From contig NZ_LT629791.1 of the NCBI RefSeq assembly GCF_900105925.1, positions 744,001 through 808,000 on the forward strand: a stretch of 64,000 nt of DNA, in the 5' to 3' direction. Under the pieces are notes generated by a model. That model ran no database searches. It was not told the origin of the DNA and saw only the letters and a list, made by a program, of their open reading frames with translations. The translations under genes were made by a program, and so were the position numbers. The stretch is from Jiangella alkaliphila (lineage in GTDB: Bacteria > Actinomycetota > Actinomycetes > Jiangellales > Jiangellaceae). This document shows, piece by piece, positions 51,260-62,328 of the stretch (position 1 is the stretch's first letter; every line of letters starts with the position of its first letter).

Positions 51260-52292
51260 GTTGAAGGTCGGAATCCTGTTCGGGGGCGCTTCCGAAGAGC
51301 ACCCCATCTCCGTCAAGTCCGCGCGAGAGATCGCCGCACACCTCGACGCCGAGAAGTATGAGCCGTTCTACATCGGCATCACGAAGGACGGCGCCTGGCG
51401 GCTCTGCGACGGCCCCGACGCGGACTGGGAGAACGGCCACCACCGGCCGGCCGTGCTGTCGCCGGACCGCAGTGTCCACGGGCTGCTCGTGCTGGAGCAG
51501 GGACGGTACGAGACGATCGCGCTGGACGTGGTGCTGCCGGTGCTGCACGGCAAGCTCGGCGAGGACGGCGCGATGCAGGGCCTGCTGGAGCTCTCCGGCA
51601 TCCCCTACGTGGGCTGCGACATCCAGAGCTCGGCCCTGTGCATGGACAAGTCCCTGGCGTACACCGTCGTTCGAAGCGCGGGAATCGCCACGCCGACCTT
51701 CTGGACCGTCACCGGGAACGAGCAGCTCGACCCCGACCGGCTCAGCTACCCCGTCTTCGTGAAGCCGGCCCGTTCGGGGTCGTCGTTCGGCGTCAGCAAG
51801 GTGTCCGGACCCGAGGACCTGCTCGGTGCGGTGGAGGTCGCGCGACAGTACGACTCGAAGGTGCTGATCGAGGAGGCCGTCGTCGGCAGCGAGGTCGGCT
51901 GCGCCATCCTGGGCAACGACCTGGACCTGATCGCGGGCGAGGTCGACCACATCGCGCTCTCGCACGGCTTCTTCCGCATCCATCAGGAGAGCACGCCCGA
52001 GAGCGGTTCCGACAACTCGACGCCCATCGTTCCCGCCGACATCCCGGCGCAGTCGCGCGCGCTCGTCCAGGAGACGGCGAAGGCCGTGTACCGCGCCCTG
52101 GGCTGCGGCGGACTGGCGCGGGTGGATCTCTTCCTCCTCGAGGACGGCAGGGTGGTCCTCAACGAGGTCAACACCTTCCCGGGCATGACGTCGTACAGCC
52201 GCTATCCGAGGATGATGGCGGCCGCGGGGGTGCCGCTCAACGAGGTGATCGACCAGCTGGTGTCGCTGACGTTGACCGGGAAAGCCCGATGA
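51252..52292 (+). CDS. vanA: D-Ala-D-Lac ligase
   Basis: 346 residues of the ATP-grasp Ddl family. VanA-type ligases differ from D-Ala-D-Ala ligases in the omega loop; here ALSHGFFRIHQESTPE matches the VanA pattern rather than the KFYDY-type of Ddl. Other features: LFGGASEEHPISVKSA, LPVLHGKLGEDGAMQG, VKPARSGSSFGVSKV and NEVNTFPGMTSYSRYPRM. The product replaces D-Ala-D-Ala in lipid II and lowers vancomycin affinity. It is coupled to vanH (overlap) and vanX (ATGA). Confidence 0.97.
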   Translation: MDRLKVGILFGGASEEHPISVKSAREIAAHLDAEKYEPFYIGITKDGAWRLCDGPDADWENGHHRPAVLSPDRSVHGLLVLEQGRYETIALDVVLPVLHGKLGEDGAMQGLLELSGIPYVGCDIQSSALCMDKSLAYTVVRSAGIATPTFWTVTGNEQLDPDRLSYPVFVKPARSGSSFGVSKVSGPEDLLGAVEVARQYDSKVLIEEAVVGSEVGCAILGNDLDLIAGEVDHIALSHGFFRIHQESTPESGSDNSTPIVPADIPAQSRALVQETAKAVYRALGCGGLARVDLFLLEDGRVVLNEVNTFPGMTSYSRYPRMMAAAGVPLNEVIDQLVSLTLTGKAR

Positions 52293-52897
52293 ACGACGAC
52301 CTCGTCTTCGTGGACGAGTTCGTCTCCGGAGTCCGCTGGGACGCCAAGTACGCCACCTGGGACAACTTCACCGGCCGACCGGTGGACGGATACCTGGCGA
52401 ATCGGATCGTCGGCACGAGGGCCTTGTGTGCGGCGCTGGAACGAGCACGCGAGAAGGCCGCGCCGCTCGGCCTGGGCCTGCTGCTCTGGGACGGCTATCG
52501 CCCGCAACGCGCCGTGGCCGGCTTCCTGCGCTGGTCGAAGGAGCCGGAAGACGGCCGCACCAAGCCGCGGCACTATCCGAACCTCGACCGGACCGAGCTG
52601 TTCGAGCAGGGCTACGTGTCGGCCGAGTCGGGCCACAGCCGAGGCAGCACGGTCGACCTCACGCTCTATCACCTGGCGACCGGCGACCACGCTCCCATGG
52701 GCGGCGACCACGACCTGATGGATCCGGTCTCGCACCATGGGGCGACGGGAATCACGCCGGTCGAGGCGAGCAACCGCCGAACGCTTCGCGCCGTCATGGA
52801 GGCCTGCGGCTTCAGCGCCTACGAGCGCGAGTGGTGGCACTACACGCTGCGCGACGAGCCGTATCGCGACACCTACTTCGATGTTCCCATCACTTGA
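52289..52897 (+). CDS. vanX: D-Ala-D-Ala dipeptidase
   Basis: 202 residues, as in VanX of enterococci, and the catalytic residues fall at the same numbers: R71 (WDGYRPQ), H116 and D123 (SGHSRGSTVDL, zinc), E181 and H184 (EWWHY). It hydrolyses cytoplasmic D-Ala-D-Ala so that only D-Ala-D-Lac enters the wall precursor. It is the last gene of vanHAX; its 3' end overlaps the convergent vanS by 8 bp. Confidence 0.97.
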   Translation: MNDDLVFVDEFVSGVRWDAKYATWDNFTGRPVDGYLANRIVGTRALCAALERAREKAAPLGLGLLLWDGYRPQRAVAGFLRWSKEPEDGRTKPRHYPNLDRTELFEQGYVSAESGHSRGSTVDLTLYHLATGDHAPMGGDHDLMDPVSHHGATGITPVEASNRRTLRAVMEACGFSAYEREWWHYTLRDEPYRDTYFDVPIT

Positions 52898-53984
52898 CGG
52901 CGGGCAGTTCCACCGTCACGCGGAGCCCGCCGGCCGGGACGGCGGTGAGGGTGAGGGTCCCGTCGTGGGCCTCGGTGATGCCCTTGACGATGGCCAGGCC
53001 GAGGCCGGCGCCGACGTGGTCGGTGCGGACGCGTCCGCTGCCGCGCTGGAACGGCTCGACCAGCGTCGAGACCGAGTGCGGGTCGAGCTTCTTGCCGGTG
53101 TTCTCGACGGTGAGCACCACGGTCTTGGCGCGGACGCCGGTCGTGACCGTCACGCTGCCCTGATCGGGCAGGTTGTGGACGATCGCGTTGTGCACGAGGT
53201 TCGTCGTCAGCTGCAACAGCAGCGCGTGCGAGCCGACGGTGGGCGTCGGGTCGCCAGAGGTCTCGATGGTGAGGCCGCGTTTCTCCGCAAGCGGGAGCAG
53301 CGTCTCGGTGGCCCCCTCCGCGATGAGCGACAGGTCGACGAGCTCGCGGCTGAACGATCGCTGGTCGGCACGGCTGAGCATGAGCAACGCCTCGGTGAGG
53401 TCGATCGCCCTGGTGTTGACGGCGTGGAGGCGTTCGACGAGTTCGCCGGGGTCGCGGTGCGGATCGTTGCGGGCGACGTCGAGCAGCGTCTGCGTGACCG
53501 CCAGTGGGGTGCGCAGTTCATGGGAGGCGTTGGCGGCGAATCTCTGCTGTTCGGCGACATGTGACTCCAGCCGCGCCAGCATCTTGTCGAAGCTGTCGGC
53601 GAGCTCGCGGAACTCGTCGTTGCGGCCCTCCAGCCGGATGCGGTGCGACAGCGACCCGTGCGCGGCCATGCGGGTGGCGTCGGTGATGCGCGTCAGGGGC
53701 GCGAGCATGCGGCCGGCGAGGATCCAGCCGCCCACGAGGCCGAACACCAGCAGGAACGCCAGCGCCGCGATCGCCACTTGGGTGAAGGATCGCTGGGTGC
53801 CGGAGCGGCCCGGAGCGAACGCCCCGCCGATGCCCGATCTCGTGTCGTTGATGATCGCGGCGTTGGGGAAGTACCACATGAGGAACAGCCACAGGGCCAG
53901 CAGCATGGAACCTGCGAGCACGAGGAACCCGGCGTAGCTGAGGGTGAGCTTGAGGCGAACGCTCAAGCCGGGCGGCCTATCCAC
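52890..53984 (-). CDS. vanS: VanS sensor histidine kinase
   Basis: 364 residues. Two membrane helices (about 14-38 and 68-92) flank a short extracellular loop of about 30 residues, which could contact a glycopeptide or cell-wall signal. A HAMP follows, then HisKA with H155 (FAANASHELRTPL) and HATPase motifs NLVHNAIVHN and GAGLGLAIVKG. It phosphorylates VanR when induced. The GTG at 53984 overlaps the vanR stop by 8 nt. The position, convergent with vanHAX, supports the name; the inducing drug cannot be read from sequence. Confidence 0.92.
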   Translation of the reverse strand: MDRPPGLSVRLKLTLSYAGFLVLAGSMLLALWLFLMWYFPNAAIINDTRSGIGGAFAPGRSGTQRSFTQVAIAALAFLLVFGLVGGWILAGRMLAPLTRITDATRMAAHGSLSHRIRLEGRNDEFRELADSFDKMLARLESHVAEQQRFAANASHELRTPLAVTQTLLDVARNDPHRDPGELVERLHAVNTRAIDLTEALLMLSRADQRSFSRELVDLSLIAEGATETLLPLAEKRGLTIETSGDPTPTVGSHALLLQLTTNLVHNAIVHNLPDQGSVTVTTGVRAKTVVLTVENTGKKLDPHSVSTLVEPFQRGSGRVRTDHVGAGLGLAIVKGITEAHDGTLTLTAVPAGGLRVTVELPAVK

Positions 53985-54672
53985 GGTCGCCTCCCTCGGG
54001 GCCGTCGTCTCGTTCGGTGTCGATGCGGTAGCCGACACCGGCCACGGTGGCGATGATCCAGGGTTCGCCGAGGCGTTTGCGCAGGGCCGAGACGGTGATG
54101 CGCACGGCGTTGGTGAACGGGTCGGCGTTCTCGTCCCACGCCCGCTCCAGCAGCTCCTCGGCGCTGATGACACCGCCCTCGGCGGCGACGAGCACTTCGA
54201 GCACGGCGAACTGCTTCCTGGTCAGCGCGACATAGCGGCCGTCGCGGAAGACCTCGCGACGGAACGGATCGAGCCGCAGGCCGGCGATCTCGCGCACCGG
54301 CGGCCGGTTGTGCGCACGCCTGCGGTCCAGTGCCCTGAGCCTGAGCACGAGCTCTCGCAGCGCGAACGGCTTGGTGAGGTAGTCGTCGGCGCCGAGCTCG
54401 AACCCGGAGGCCTTGTCGTCGAGACGGTCGGCCGCGGTGAGCATGAGGATCGGCATGCCGGTGCCGGAGGCGACGATGCGCTTGGCGATCTCGTCACCGC
54501 TGGGCCCGGGGATGTCGCGGTCGAGGACGGCGATGTCGTAGCCGTTGACGCTCAACAATTCCAGCGCGCTGTCACCGTCGCCGGCGATGTCGGCGGCGAT
54601 CGCTTCCAGGCGCAGTCCGTCGCGGATGGCCTCGGCCATATAGGGCTCGTCCTCGACGATCAGCACACGCAC
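53977..54672 (-). CDS. vanR: VanR response regulator (OmpR type)
   Basis: 231 residues. The receiver has E7-D8, phospho-acceptor D51 in AVLDRDIPG and K in YLTKPFALRELVLR. The C-terminal winged helix reads RKQFAVLEVLVAAEGGVISA and RITVSALRKRLGEPWIIATV. It should bind the direct-repeat boxes before vanK, vanH and vanY. TAGCAT on the minus strand (54685-54680) lies 7 nt before the GTG start, so the mRNA appears leaderless. The vanY box lies 35 bp upstream in the divergent region and may also regulate this gene. Confidence 0.94.
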   Translation of the reverse strand: MRVLIVEDEPYMAEAIRDGLRLEAIAADIAGDGDSALELLSVNGYDIAVLDRDIPGPSGDEIAKRIVASGTGMPILMLTAADRLDDKASGFELGADDYLTKPFALRELVLRLRALDRRRAHNRPPVREIAGLRLDPFRREVFRDGRYVALTRKQFAVLEVLVAAEGGVISAEELLERAWDENADPFTNAVRITVSALRKRLGEPWIIATVAGVGYRIDTERDDGPEGGDRG

Positions 54673-54706
54673 GCTCTCGATGCTACGAGCCGGAACCTAT
54701 CGTCTG

Positions 54707-54726
54707 CGTATCGAAAACCAGATACG
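54707..54726 (+). promoter_or_regulatory. VanR box of vanY
   Basis: CGTATCGAAAACCAGATACG, one base different from the vanK/vanH core. An upstream TATCG copy again lies 11 bp away (CTATCGTCTG), and GGCAACA follows 4 nt later. It lies between divergent vanR and vanY. Confidence 0.72.
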
Positions 54727-54759
54727 TGCTGGCAACACCGCGTTTCATCGACTGGAGGC

Positions 54760-55383
54760 ATGCCTCTCAGCCGACCAGCACGAACAGTCGGGCGCCGGCC
54801 CCGATCGACCGGCCTCGCCGCCCTCGTCGTCCTCAGCGCGGCGCTCACCGGGGTCCTCGCCTACCAGTCGTGGGCGGCCCCGTCCTCATCGGCCGTCTCG
54901 CCCGGCGACACCCGTCAGCGCCCGCGTGCTCTCGGCGAGGCCGACGGCGCCGTTCCGGACGGCCTGACGGTGTTCGCCGACCTCCCGGCGGTGGCCAACC
55001 TCGATCCCGAACTACTCGCCGCCCTGCGCCGAGCCGCCACCGACGCCGCGGCCGATGGCGTCGAGTTCTACGTCAACAGTGGCTGGCGGTCGCCGGAGTA
55101 CCAGGAGCACCTGCTCCGGGAGGCGGTGGCGAAGTACGGTTCGGCCGCCGAGGCGGCCCGCTGGGTGGCCACCCCCGAGACGTCGCCGCACGTGCAGGGG
55201 AACGCGATCGACATCGGGCACGCCGCGGCCAAGGCGTGGCTGTCCGAGAACGGCGCGCGGTACGGGCTGTGCCAGATCTACCGCAACGAGCCCTGGCACT
55301 ACGAGCTGCGCCCCGACGCCGTCGACCACGGCTGCCCGCCCATGTACGCCGACCCGACGCACGATCCGAGGATGCAGCGCTGA
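54760..55383 (+). CDS. vanY: VanY-type D,D-carboxypeptidase
   Basis: 207 residues. An N-terminal membrane anchor (about 18-38) places the catalytic domain outside. Zinc and catalytic motifs are SGWRSPEYQ, H144 and D151 (SPHVQGNAIDIG), E177 and H180 (EPWHYE). It removes the terminal D-Ala from pentapeptides that still end in D-Ala-D-Ala, adding to VanX. GGAGG lies almost directly before the ATG, so spacing is unusually short. The VanR box places it in the same regulon as vanK and vanHAX. Confidence 0.92.
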   Translation: MPLSRPARTVGRRPRSTGLAALVVLSAALTGVLAYQSWAAPSSSAVSPGDTRQRPRALGEADGAVPDGLTVFADLPAVANLDPELLAALRRAATDAAADGVEFYVNSGWRSPEYQEHLLREAVAKYGSAAEAARWVATPETSPHVQGNAIDIGHAAAKAWLSENGARYGLCQIYRNEPWHYELRPDAVDHGCPPMYADPTHDPRMQR

Positions 55384-55490
55384 CCTCGCGGCCTTCACCA
55401 CCGCGAGTTGATCTTCTCGAACAGGACCGATCAGGTTCTCGCGCCGCGCCCGTCTGTACGTGTGAGATCGACTCACGGAAGGCTGACGCC

Positions 55491-56075
55491 ATGCGGACAC
55501 TGACCTTTGCCATGAATGTGACCCTGGACGGCTACATCGCCGCGCCCGGCGACGACCTCGGCTGGAGTGGGGGTGAGGGACCGGACTCGTCGTCGAGCGA
55601 TGAGCTGTTCCAGTGGTGGTCCGACCGGGTGGGTGCGACGGGCCTGTCGCTGTATGGGCGCAAGCTGTGGGAGGCGATGAGCTCCCACTGGCCGACCGCC
55701 GACCAGCAGCCCGGCGCCACACCGGCGGAGATCGAGTTCGCCGGCCGCTGGCGGGACATGCCGAAGGTGGTGTTCTCCTCGACGATCGACAAGGTCGACT
55801 GGAACACCCGCCTGGTCACCGGCGACGCGGTCACCGAGATCACCCGGCTCAAGGCCGAGGACGGCGGCCCGATGGACATCGTCGGCGCGACGCTCGCCGC
55901 GGCGGCCATGCGGGCCGGGCTGATCGACGAGTACGTGCTGGTCACCTATCCGGTGCTGGTGGGTGGCGGCACGCCGTTCTTCACCGCGCTGAACAGCTGG
56001 GTGAACCTGACCCTGGTGGAGACGCGGACGTTCCCCGGCGGCGTGGTGCTGACCCGATACGCGACGAGGCGATGA
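55491..56075 (+). CDS. RibD/dihydrofolate reductase-like protein
   Basis: 194 residues of the RibD C-terminal/DHFR fold: MRTLTFAMNVTLDGYIAAPG at the start, LYGRKLWEAM (nucleotide-site region), PKVVFSSTIDKVDWNTRLV, IVGATLAAAAMRAGLIDEY and YPVLVGGGTPFF. Stand-alone members are widespread in actinomycetes; their substrates are mostly unknown. GGAAGG lies 8 nt before the ATG. It converges on the ECF sigma gene with a perfect hairpin terminator between. Confidence 0.88.
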   Translation: MRTLTFAMNVTLDGYIAAPGDDLGWSGGEGPDSSSSDELFQWWSDRVGATGLSLYGRKLWEAMSSHWPTADQQPGATPAEIEFAGRWRDMPKVVFSSTIDKVDWNTRLVTGDAVTEITRLKAEDGGPMDIVGATLAAAAMRAGLIDEYVLVTYPVLVGGGTPFFTALNSWVNLTLVETRTFPGGVVLTRYATRR

Positions 56076-56098
56076 GCGCGGGCTCAGGGCATGAACAA

Positions 56099-56123
56099 GC
56101 CCCGCCGGCAACGCCGGCGGGGC
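56099..56123. terminator. Perfect 11-bp hairpin between convergent genes
   Basis: GCCCCGCCGGC-AAC-GCCGGCGGGGC. It lies 24 nt after the reductase stop and 8 nt from the end of the sigma-factor gene. The very stable stem and tiny loop fit a bidirectional intrinsic terminator without a U-tract. Confidence 0.8.
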
Positions 56124-56130
56124 GGTGTGA

Positions 56131-57138
56131 TCACAGTGTCGGGGGCAGGTCCAGCCATGGCTTGTCGGTGGCGTCGAATCCGGTGAGCTCGGCGATCTTC
56201 CCGTCGACGATGTGCAGGACCGCGACGGCGAACAGCCGGTACTCCGGGTCGTCGGGGGTGCGCAGGTACAGCGCGGCGGCCGGCATGTGGTTGACCGTCG
56301 TGGCGACACCGCGCCAGTCGTCGTGGCCGGGCTGGAAGAGCCCACCGGAGACCCAGCCGTCCACCGCGTCCTCGGCCGTCATGGTCATGGTGCCCTGCTC
56401 GGGCAGCATCGCGAAGCGCAGATCGTCGCGCAGCAGGGACATCAGCCCGTCGAGGTCGTTGCGCTCATGGGCGTCGATGTACGACTTCACCACGCCGCGC
56501 TCGTCATCCGACAGCTCGTGCGTGGCGGGGCTGCGCCAGTCGAGGCGGCGGTCGGGCAGTTGCGCGCGCATCGTCACGCGCGCCCGCTGCAGTGCGCTGG
56601 TCACCGATGCGACGGTCAGCTCGAGGGCGTCGGCGGCCTTCGACGCCGGCCAGCCGAGGACGTCGCGCAGGATCAACACCGCCCGCTGCCGCGGCGGCAG
56701 GTGCTGGACGGCGACGATGAACGCCAGCTCGATCGTCTCCCGCGCCACCACCGACTCCTGCGGGTCCTCGGGAAGCATCCGGTCGGGGTACGGCTGCAGG
56801 TACAGCACCTCGGAGGCGGAGTCCGGCAGCTCGGACGGTATGGGGGTGCGGTTGTTGCGCTTCTCCAGGAAGTCCAGGCAGACGTTCGTCGCGATCCGGT
56901 AGAGCCAGGTCCGCAGCGCAGCGTGGCCCTTGAACGACTCCCGCTTGTTCCACGCTCGCAGGAACGTCTCCTGCGTCATGTCCTGGGCGTCCTCGTAGTT
57001 CGCGAGCATCCGGTAGCAGTGCACCTGCAGCTCACGCCGGTGGCGCTCCGTGATGAGCGCGAACCGTGCCGCATCGCCTGAGCGGACCGCCGCGATGAAC
57101 GTGGCCTCGTCGGCGCCCAGCGGTCTAGCGTCGGTCAT
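56131..57138 (-). CDS. ECF sigma factor with SnoaL-like C-terminal domain
   Basis: 335 residues. Sigma region 2 (YEDAQDMTQETFLRAWNKRES to LRTWLYRIATNVCLDFLEKR, about 45-105) and region 4 (HLPPRQRAVLILRDVLGWPA, VASVTSALQRARVTM) are followed by a C-terminal NTF2/SnoaL-like domain (DLDGLMSLLRDDLRFAMLPE to VLHIVDGKIAELTGFD). This SigJ/SigG-like layout often works without a separate anti-sigma factor, the C-terminal domain regulating activity. AAGGA lies 9 nt before ATG 57138; ATG 57144 is an alternative. Confidence 0.92.
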   Translation of the reverse strand: MTDARPLGADEATFIAAVRSGDAARFALITERHRRELQVHCYRMLANYEDAQDMTQETFLRAWNKRESFKGHAALRTWLYRIATNVCLDFLEKRNNRTPIPSELPDSASEVLYLQPYPDRMLPEDPQESVVARETIELAFIVAVQHLPPRQRAVLILRDVLGWPASKAADALELTVASVTSALQRARVTMRAQLPDRRLDWRSPATHELSDDERGVVKSYIDAHERNDLDGLMSLLRDDLRFAMLPEQGTMTMTAEDAVDGWVSGGLFQPGHDDWRGVATTVNHMPAAALYLRTPDDPEYRLFAVAVLHIVDGKIAELTGFDATDKPWLDLPPTL

Positions 57139-57278
57139 GGTCATCAATCCTTCCACCGGTGCAAGGGGGCAACCAGAACTGACGACGTGGCGGAGGATTT
57201 CTGATCGGTGCAGCCGCTGGCACCGGGCCGATCACCAGGAATAGGTGATCGACATCTCGCTGACCTGTGTCGGGGTGA

Positions 57279-59333
<2,055 letters not shown>

Positions 59334-61118
59334 TCAGCTGACGGTGGTGAGGAACTGTGTGGCGGCGAGCTCGGCGTACAGCGGGTTGCCGGCGATGAGC
59401 TCCTCGTGGGTGCCGGCGGCGACGACGCGTCCGGCGTCCATAACGACGATCCGGTCGGCCATCGTCACGGTGGACAGCCGATGTGCGACGACCAGGACGG
59501 TGGTGGTCGTCGCGGCGTCGGCGATGGTGTCTCGTAGCGCGGCTTCGTTGACCGCGTCGAGCTGTGAGGTGGCCTCGTCCAGCAGGAGCAGCCGGGGACG
59601 GCGTAGCAGTGCCCGGGCGATCGCCACCCGCTGGCGCTCGCCACCGGACAGCTTCATGCCGCGGTGCCCGACGGCGGTGTCCAGGCCGTCGGGCAGGGCG
59701 GCGACCATGGCGTCGAGCCGGGCGGTCGCGACCACGCGGGTGAGCGCGTCATCGCCGGCTTGCGGGGCGCTGAAGAGCAGGTTCTCCCGCAGCGTCCCGG
59801 ACAGCACCGGCGCGTCCTGTTCCACGTAGCCGATGGCGGCCCGCAGGTCGGCGAGTGGCCAGTCGCGCACGTCCGTCCTATCGACCAGGACCGCACCCGA
59901 GTCGGGTTCGTAGAACCGCTCGATCAGGGAGAACACCGTGGTCTTGCCGGCCCCGGACGGACCGACGAACGCCGTCATGCCGGCGGGTGAGATGGTGAAC
60001 GTGACGCCGTGGTGCACCAGCGGCAGCTCCGGCCGGTACCGGAACCGTACCTGCTCGAACGCCACCATCGCCGGCTGCGCGCCAGACCCGAGGAGGCTGA
60101 CCGGCTCACAGTGCGGCTCCACCGGCAGCATCTCGGCTTCGTGGATGCGGGCGATCGCGGCAGCGCCGACCTGGTACCGCGTCACCGCGCCGACCAGCTC
60201 CTGCACCGGCGGCATCAGGTAGAACACGTACAGCAGGAACGCCACCAGCGTTCCGACGTCGATCGCGCCTGACGCGGCGCGCGCGCCGCCGGCGGCGAGC
60301 ACAGCGACGAACGAGGCCTGGACCGCTAGCCCGGCGGTGTTGCCGGCGACGGAGTTCCACGCCGCCGCCTGAACACCGGCCCGCCATGCCTCGGCGGCCG
60401 CATCGTCGACGCGCTGCCGCTCCCGATGCTCCGCCCCCGAGGCCTTGACGGTACGGAAGGCACCGAACATCCGCTCCAGCGCCGCGCCCATCACCCCGAC
60501 CGACTCCTGCGCCCGCGTCGACGCCTGGTTGATCCGGGGCACCACCACGCCGATCACGACACCGGCTACCACCAGCACGGCCATGGTCACACCGAGCAGC
60601 ACCGGATCCATGAGGAACATCAGCACGATCGTGGCGACGAAGGTCAGCGTCCCGGTGATCGACGACACCACTGTCTGGGTGGCGACGGCACGCAGCAACG
60701 TCGTGTCCGCAGTCACCCGCGACATCAGGTCACCGGGCTCGGCGCTCTCAACGGCGGACAGGCGCAGTCTGATCAGCCGAGCCACCAGCCCGCGGCGAGC
60801 CTCCAGCACCACCGACTCACCGGTGCGCTCCAGCACGTAGCTGCCCACCGCGCCGATGGCGGCGTTGGCCACCACGAGCACGATCATCAGCCCCAGCAGG
60901 CCGGCCACCGTCCGGTCCGCACCCAGCTCGCCGATCAGCTCACGCACCACCAGCGGCAACGCCAATCCGGTCCCCGCCGTCGCCAAGCTCAACACGCCAC
61001 CGCACACCAACGCGAGCCAGTGACGACGCGCGTATCCGAGCATCACTCGCCAGGCCGGCACACGCCCCACCGAGTCCAAGCCGGCACTGTACGCCGCCGG
61101 AACCGCTCGGCTCATCAC
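59334..61118 (-). CDS. ABC exporter, fused membrane and ATPase domains
   Basis: 594 residues. Six membrane helices lie in the first 320 residues; the ATPase domain follows, with Walker [12 protein letters not shown]-loop [11 protein letters not shown], signature [15 protein letters not shown], Walker [13 protein letters not shown] and H-loop VVAHRLSTV. This is a half-transporter of the MsbA/multidrug or peptide type that works as a dimer. The GTG at 61118 (or ATG 61115) overlaps the stop of the DUF1707 gene. It ends the minus-strand run. Confidence 0.93.
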   Translation of the reverse strand: MMSRAVPAAYSAGLDSVGRVPAWRVMLGYARRHWLALVCGGVLSLATAGTGLALPLVVRELIGELGADRTVAGLLGLMIVLVVANAAIGAVGSYVLERTGESVVLEARRGLVARLIRLRLSAVESAEPGDLMSRVTADTTLLRAVATQTVVSSITGTLTFVATIVLMFLMDPVLLGVTMAVLVVAGVVIGVVVPRINQASTRAQESVGVMGAALERMFGAFRTVKASGAEHRERQRVDDAAAEAWRAGVQAAAWNSVAGNTAGLAVQASFVAVLAAGGARAASGAIDVGTLVAFLLYVFYLMPPVQELVGAVTRYQVGAAAIARIHEAEMLPVEPHCEPVSLLGSGAQPAMVAFEQVRFRYRPELPLVHHGVTFTISPAGMTAFVGPSGAGKTTVFSLIERFYEPDSGAVLVDRTDVRDWPLADLRAAIGYVEQDAPVLSGTLRENLLFSAPQAGDDALTRVVATARLDAMVAALPDGLDTAVGHRGMKLSGGERQRVAIARALLRRPRLLLLDEATSQLDAVNEAALRDTIADAATTTTVLVVAHRLSTVTMADRIVVMDAGRVVAAGTHEELIAGNPLYAELAATQFLTTVS

Positions 61119-61405
61119 ACCGACCTGCCCTTCACGCCGGGCTGTCGCGATCTACCAGCAGCAGCACGACGTCGCCGCACCGTCGCCGGCTCGGTCAAAG
61201 GGGTGGTCGGTGGCGGGCCGGGCAGGTCCGCGACGAGTCGATCGAGCTCGGCATAGGTGATCGCGGCAAAGACCCGCTCCAGCCGTTCCTCGTACTCGTC
61301 CGGCCGGAGCCGACCCTCGCTCATCGCCGCGCCGAGCCGATCCACTGTCGCGTCGCGGTCGGCATCGGCGGCGCGCAGCCGATGCTGCGCTGCTGCGTCT
61401 GTCAT
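61115..61405 (-). CDS. DUF1707 domain protein
   Basis: 96 residues. [37 protein letters not shown] and [12 protein letters not shown] form the actinobacterial DUF1707 domain (about 9-60), a short helical module often found at the N-terminus of membrane or SHOCT-like proteins; its function is unknown. The C-terminal 35 residues are basic and disordered with no membrane segment. GGGAGG lies 8 nt before ATG 61405. It is coupled to the ABC exporter by a stop/start overlap. Confidence 0.85.
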   Translation of the reverse strand: MTDAAAQHRLRAADADRDATVDRLGAAMSEGRLRPDEYEERLERVFAAITYAELDRLVADLPGPPPTTPLTEPATVRRRRAAAGRSRQPGVKGRSV

Positions 61406-61431
61406 GATCAAGCCTCCCGGGTCGTCACGAT

Positions 61432-62328
61432 TCACGTGTCCCTGCTCCTTTGGTCGCCGACGTGAACGTGCGTGCTGTCTCGGCCGGCAACCTCATTGGG
61501 GTCCTCGCGGCCCGGGTGTCGACGTGCGGACACAGCGATGTAGACCAGCGCGCCCAGCAGGAGCAGCAGCGAGACCCACCCGTTGATCCGCAGGCCCAGG
61601 AGTTCACGCGCCGGCCCGTCGACACTTCCACCGGTGTCGATCCGCAGTGTCTCCATCCAGGTGCGCCCACTGGTGTAGAGAACGACGTACAGGGCGAACA
61701 CCCGGCCATGGCCCATGCGGAACCTTCGATCCGCCCAGATCAAGATCGCGAAGGCGGCTGCGGCCCATAGTGACTCGTACAGGAACGTCGGGTGGAACGT
61801 CTCGATGTCTGCGTAGCCTGCCGGCCGGTGGTCGGGGTCGATCTCCAGCGCCCACGGCACGCCGGTGGGGCGGCCGAACAACTCCTGGTTGAACCAGTTG
61901 CCCCACCGTCCGATCGCCTGGGCGAGGATGATGCCGGGCGCGACGGCGTCGGCCAGCGCCGGCATCGGGATGCCGTTGCGGCGAGCGGCGAGGTAGCCGC
62001 CGAGCACGCCGGCGCTGATCGCGCCCCAGATGCTGAGCCCGCCTTCCCAGATCCGCAGGGCGTCGGCGGGGTCGCGTCCCTGGCCGAAGTACCGATCCCA
62101 GTCGGTGAGCACGTGATAGGCGCGGGCGCCGACGATGCCGAACGGCACCGCCCACACCGCGACGTCGGCGACGACGCCGGGCCGTCCGCCGCGGGCGATC
62201 CAGCGGCGGTTTCCCACCCAGATCGCGATCAAGATGCCGGCCAGGATGGCCAGCGTGTAGGCGCGGACGGGGATCGGCCCGAGGTGCCACACGCCCTGGC
62301 TCGGGCTCGGGATCGACGCCGGCACCAT
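61432..62328 (-). CDS. lgt: Prolipoprotein diacylglyceryl transferase
   Basis: 298 residues with seven membrane helices. The Lgt signature GRWGNWFNQELFGRPT is present (with the essential Arg and Asn), together with YHVLTDWDRYF (the essential His), HPTFLYESLW and RTWMETLRID. It transfers diacylglycerol from phosphatidylglycerol to the lipobox cysteine. The start forms TGATG with the ABC permease gene. Sitting in a transporter operon rather than next to trp or pyk genes suggests a second, specialised copy; that cannot be checked in this window. Confidence 0.95.
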   Translation of the reverse strand: MVPASIPSPSQGVWHLGPIPVRAYTLAILAGILIAIWVGNRRWIARGGRPGVVADVAVWAVPFGIVGARAYHVLTDWDRYFGQGRDPADALRIWEGGLSIWGAISAGVLGGYLAARRNGIPMPALADAVAPGIILAQAIGRWGNWFNQELFGRPTGVPWALEIDPDHRPAGYADIETFHPTFLYESLWAAAAFAILIWADRRFRMGHGRVFALYVVLYTSGRTWMETLRIDTGGSVDGPARELLGLRINGWVSLLLLLGALVYIAVSARRHPGREDPNEVAGRDSTHVHVGDQRSRDT

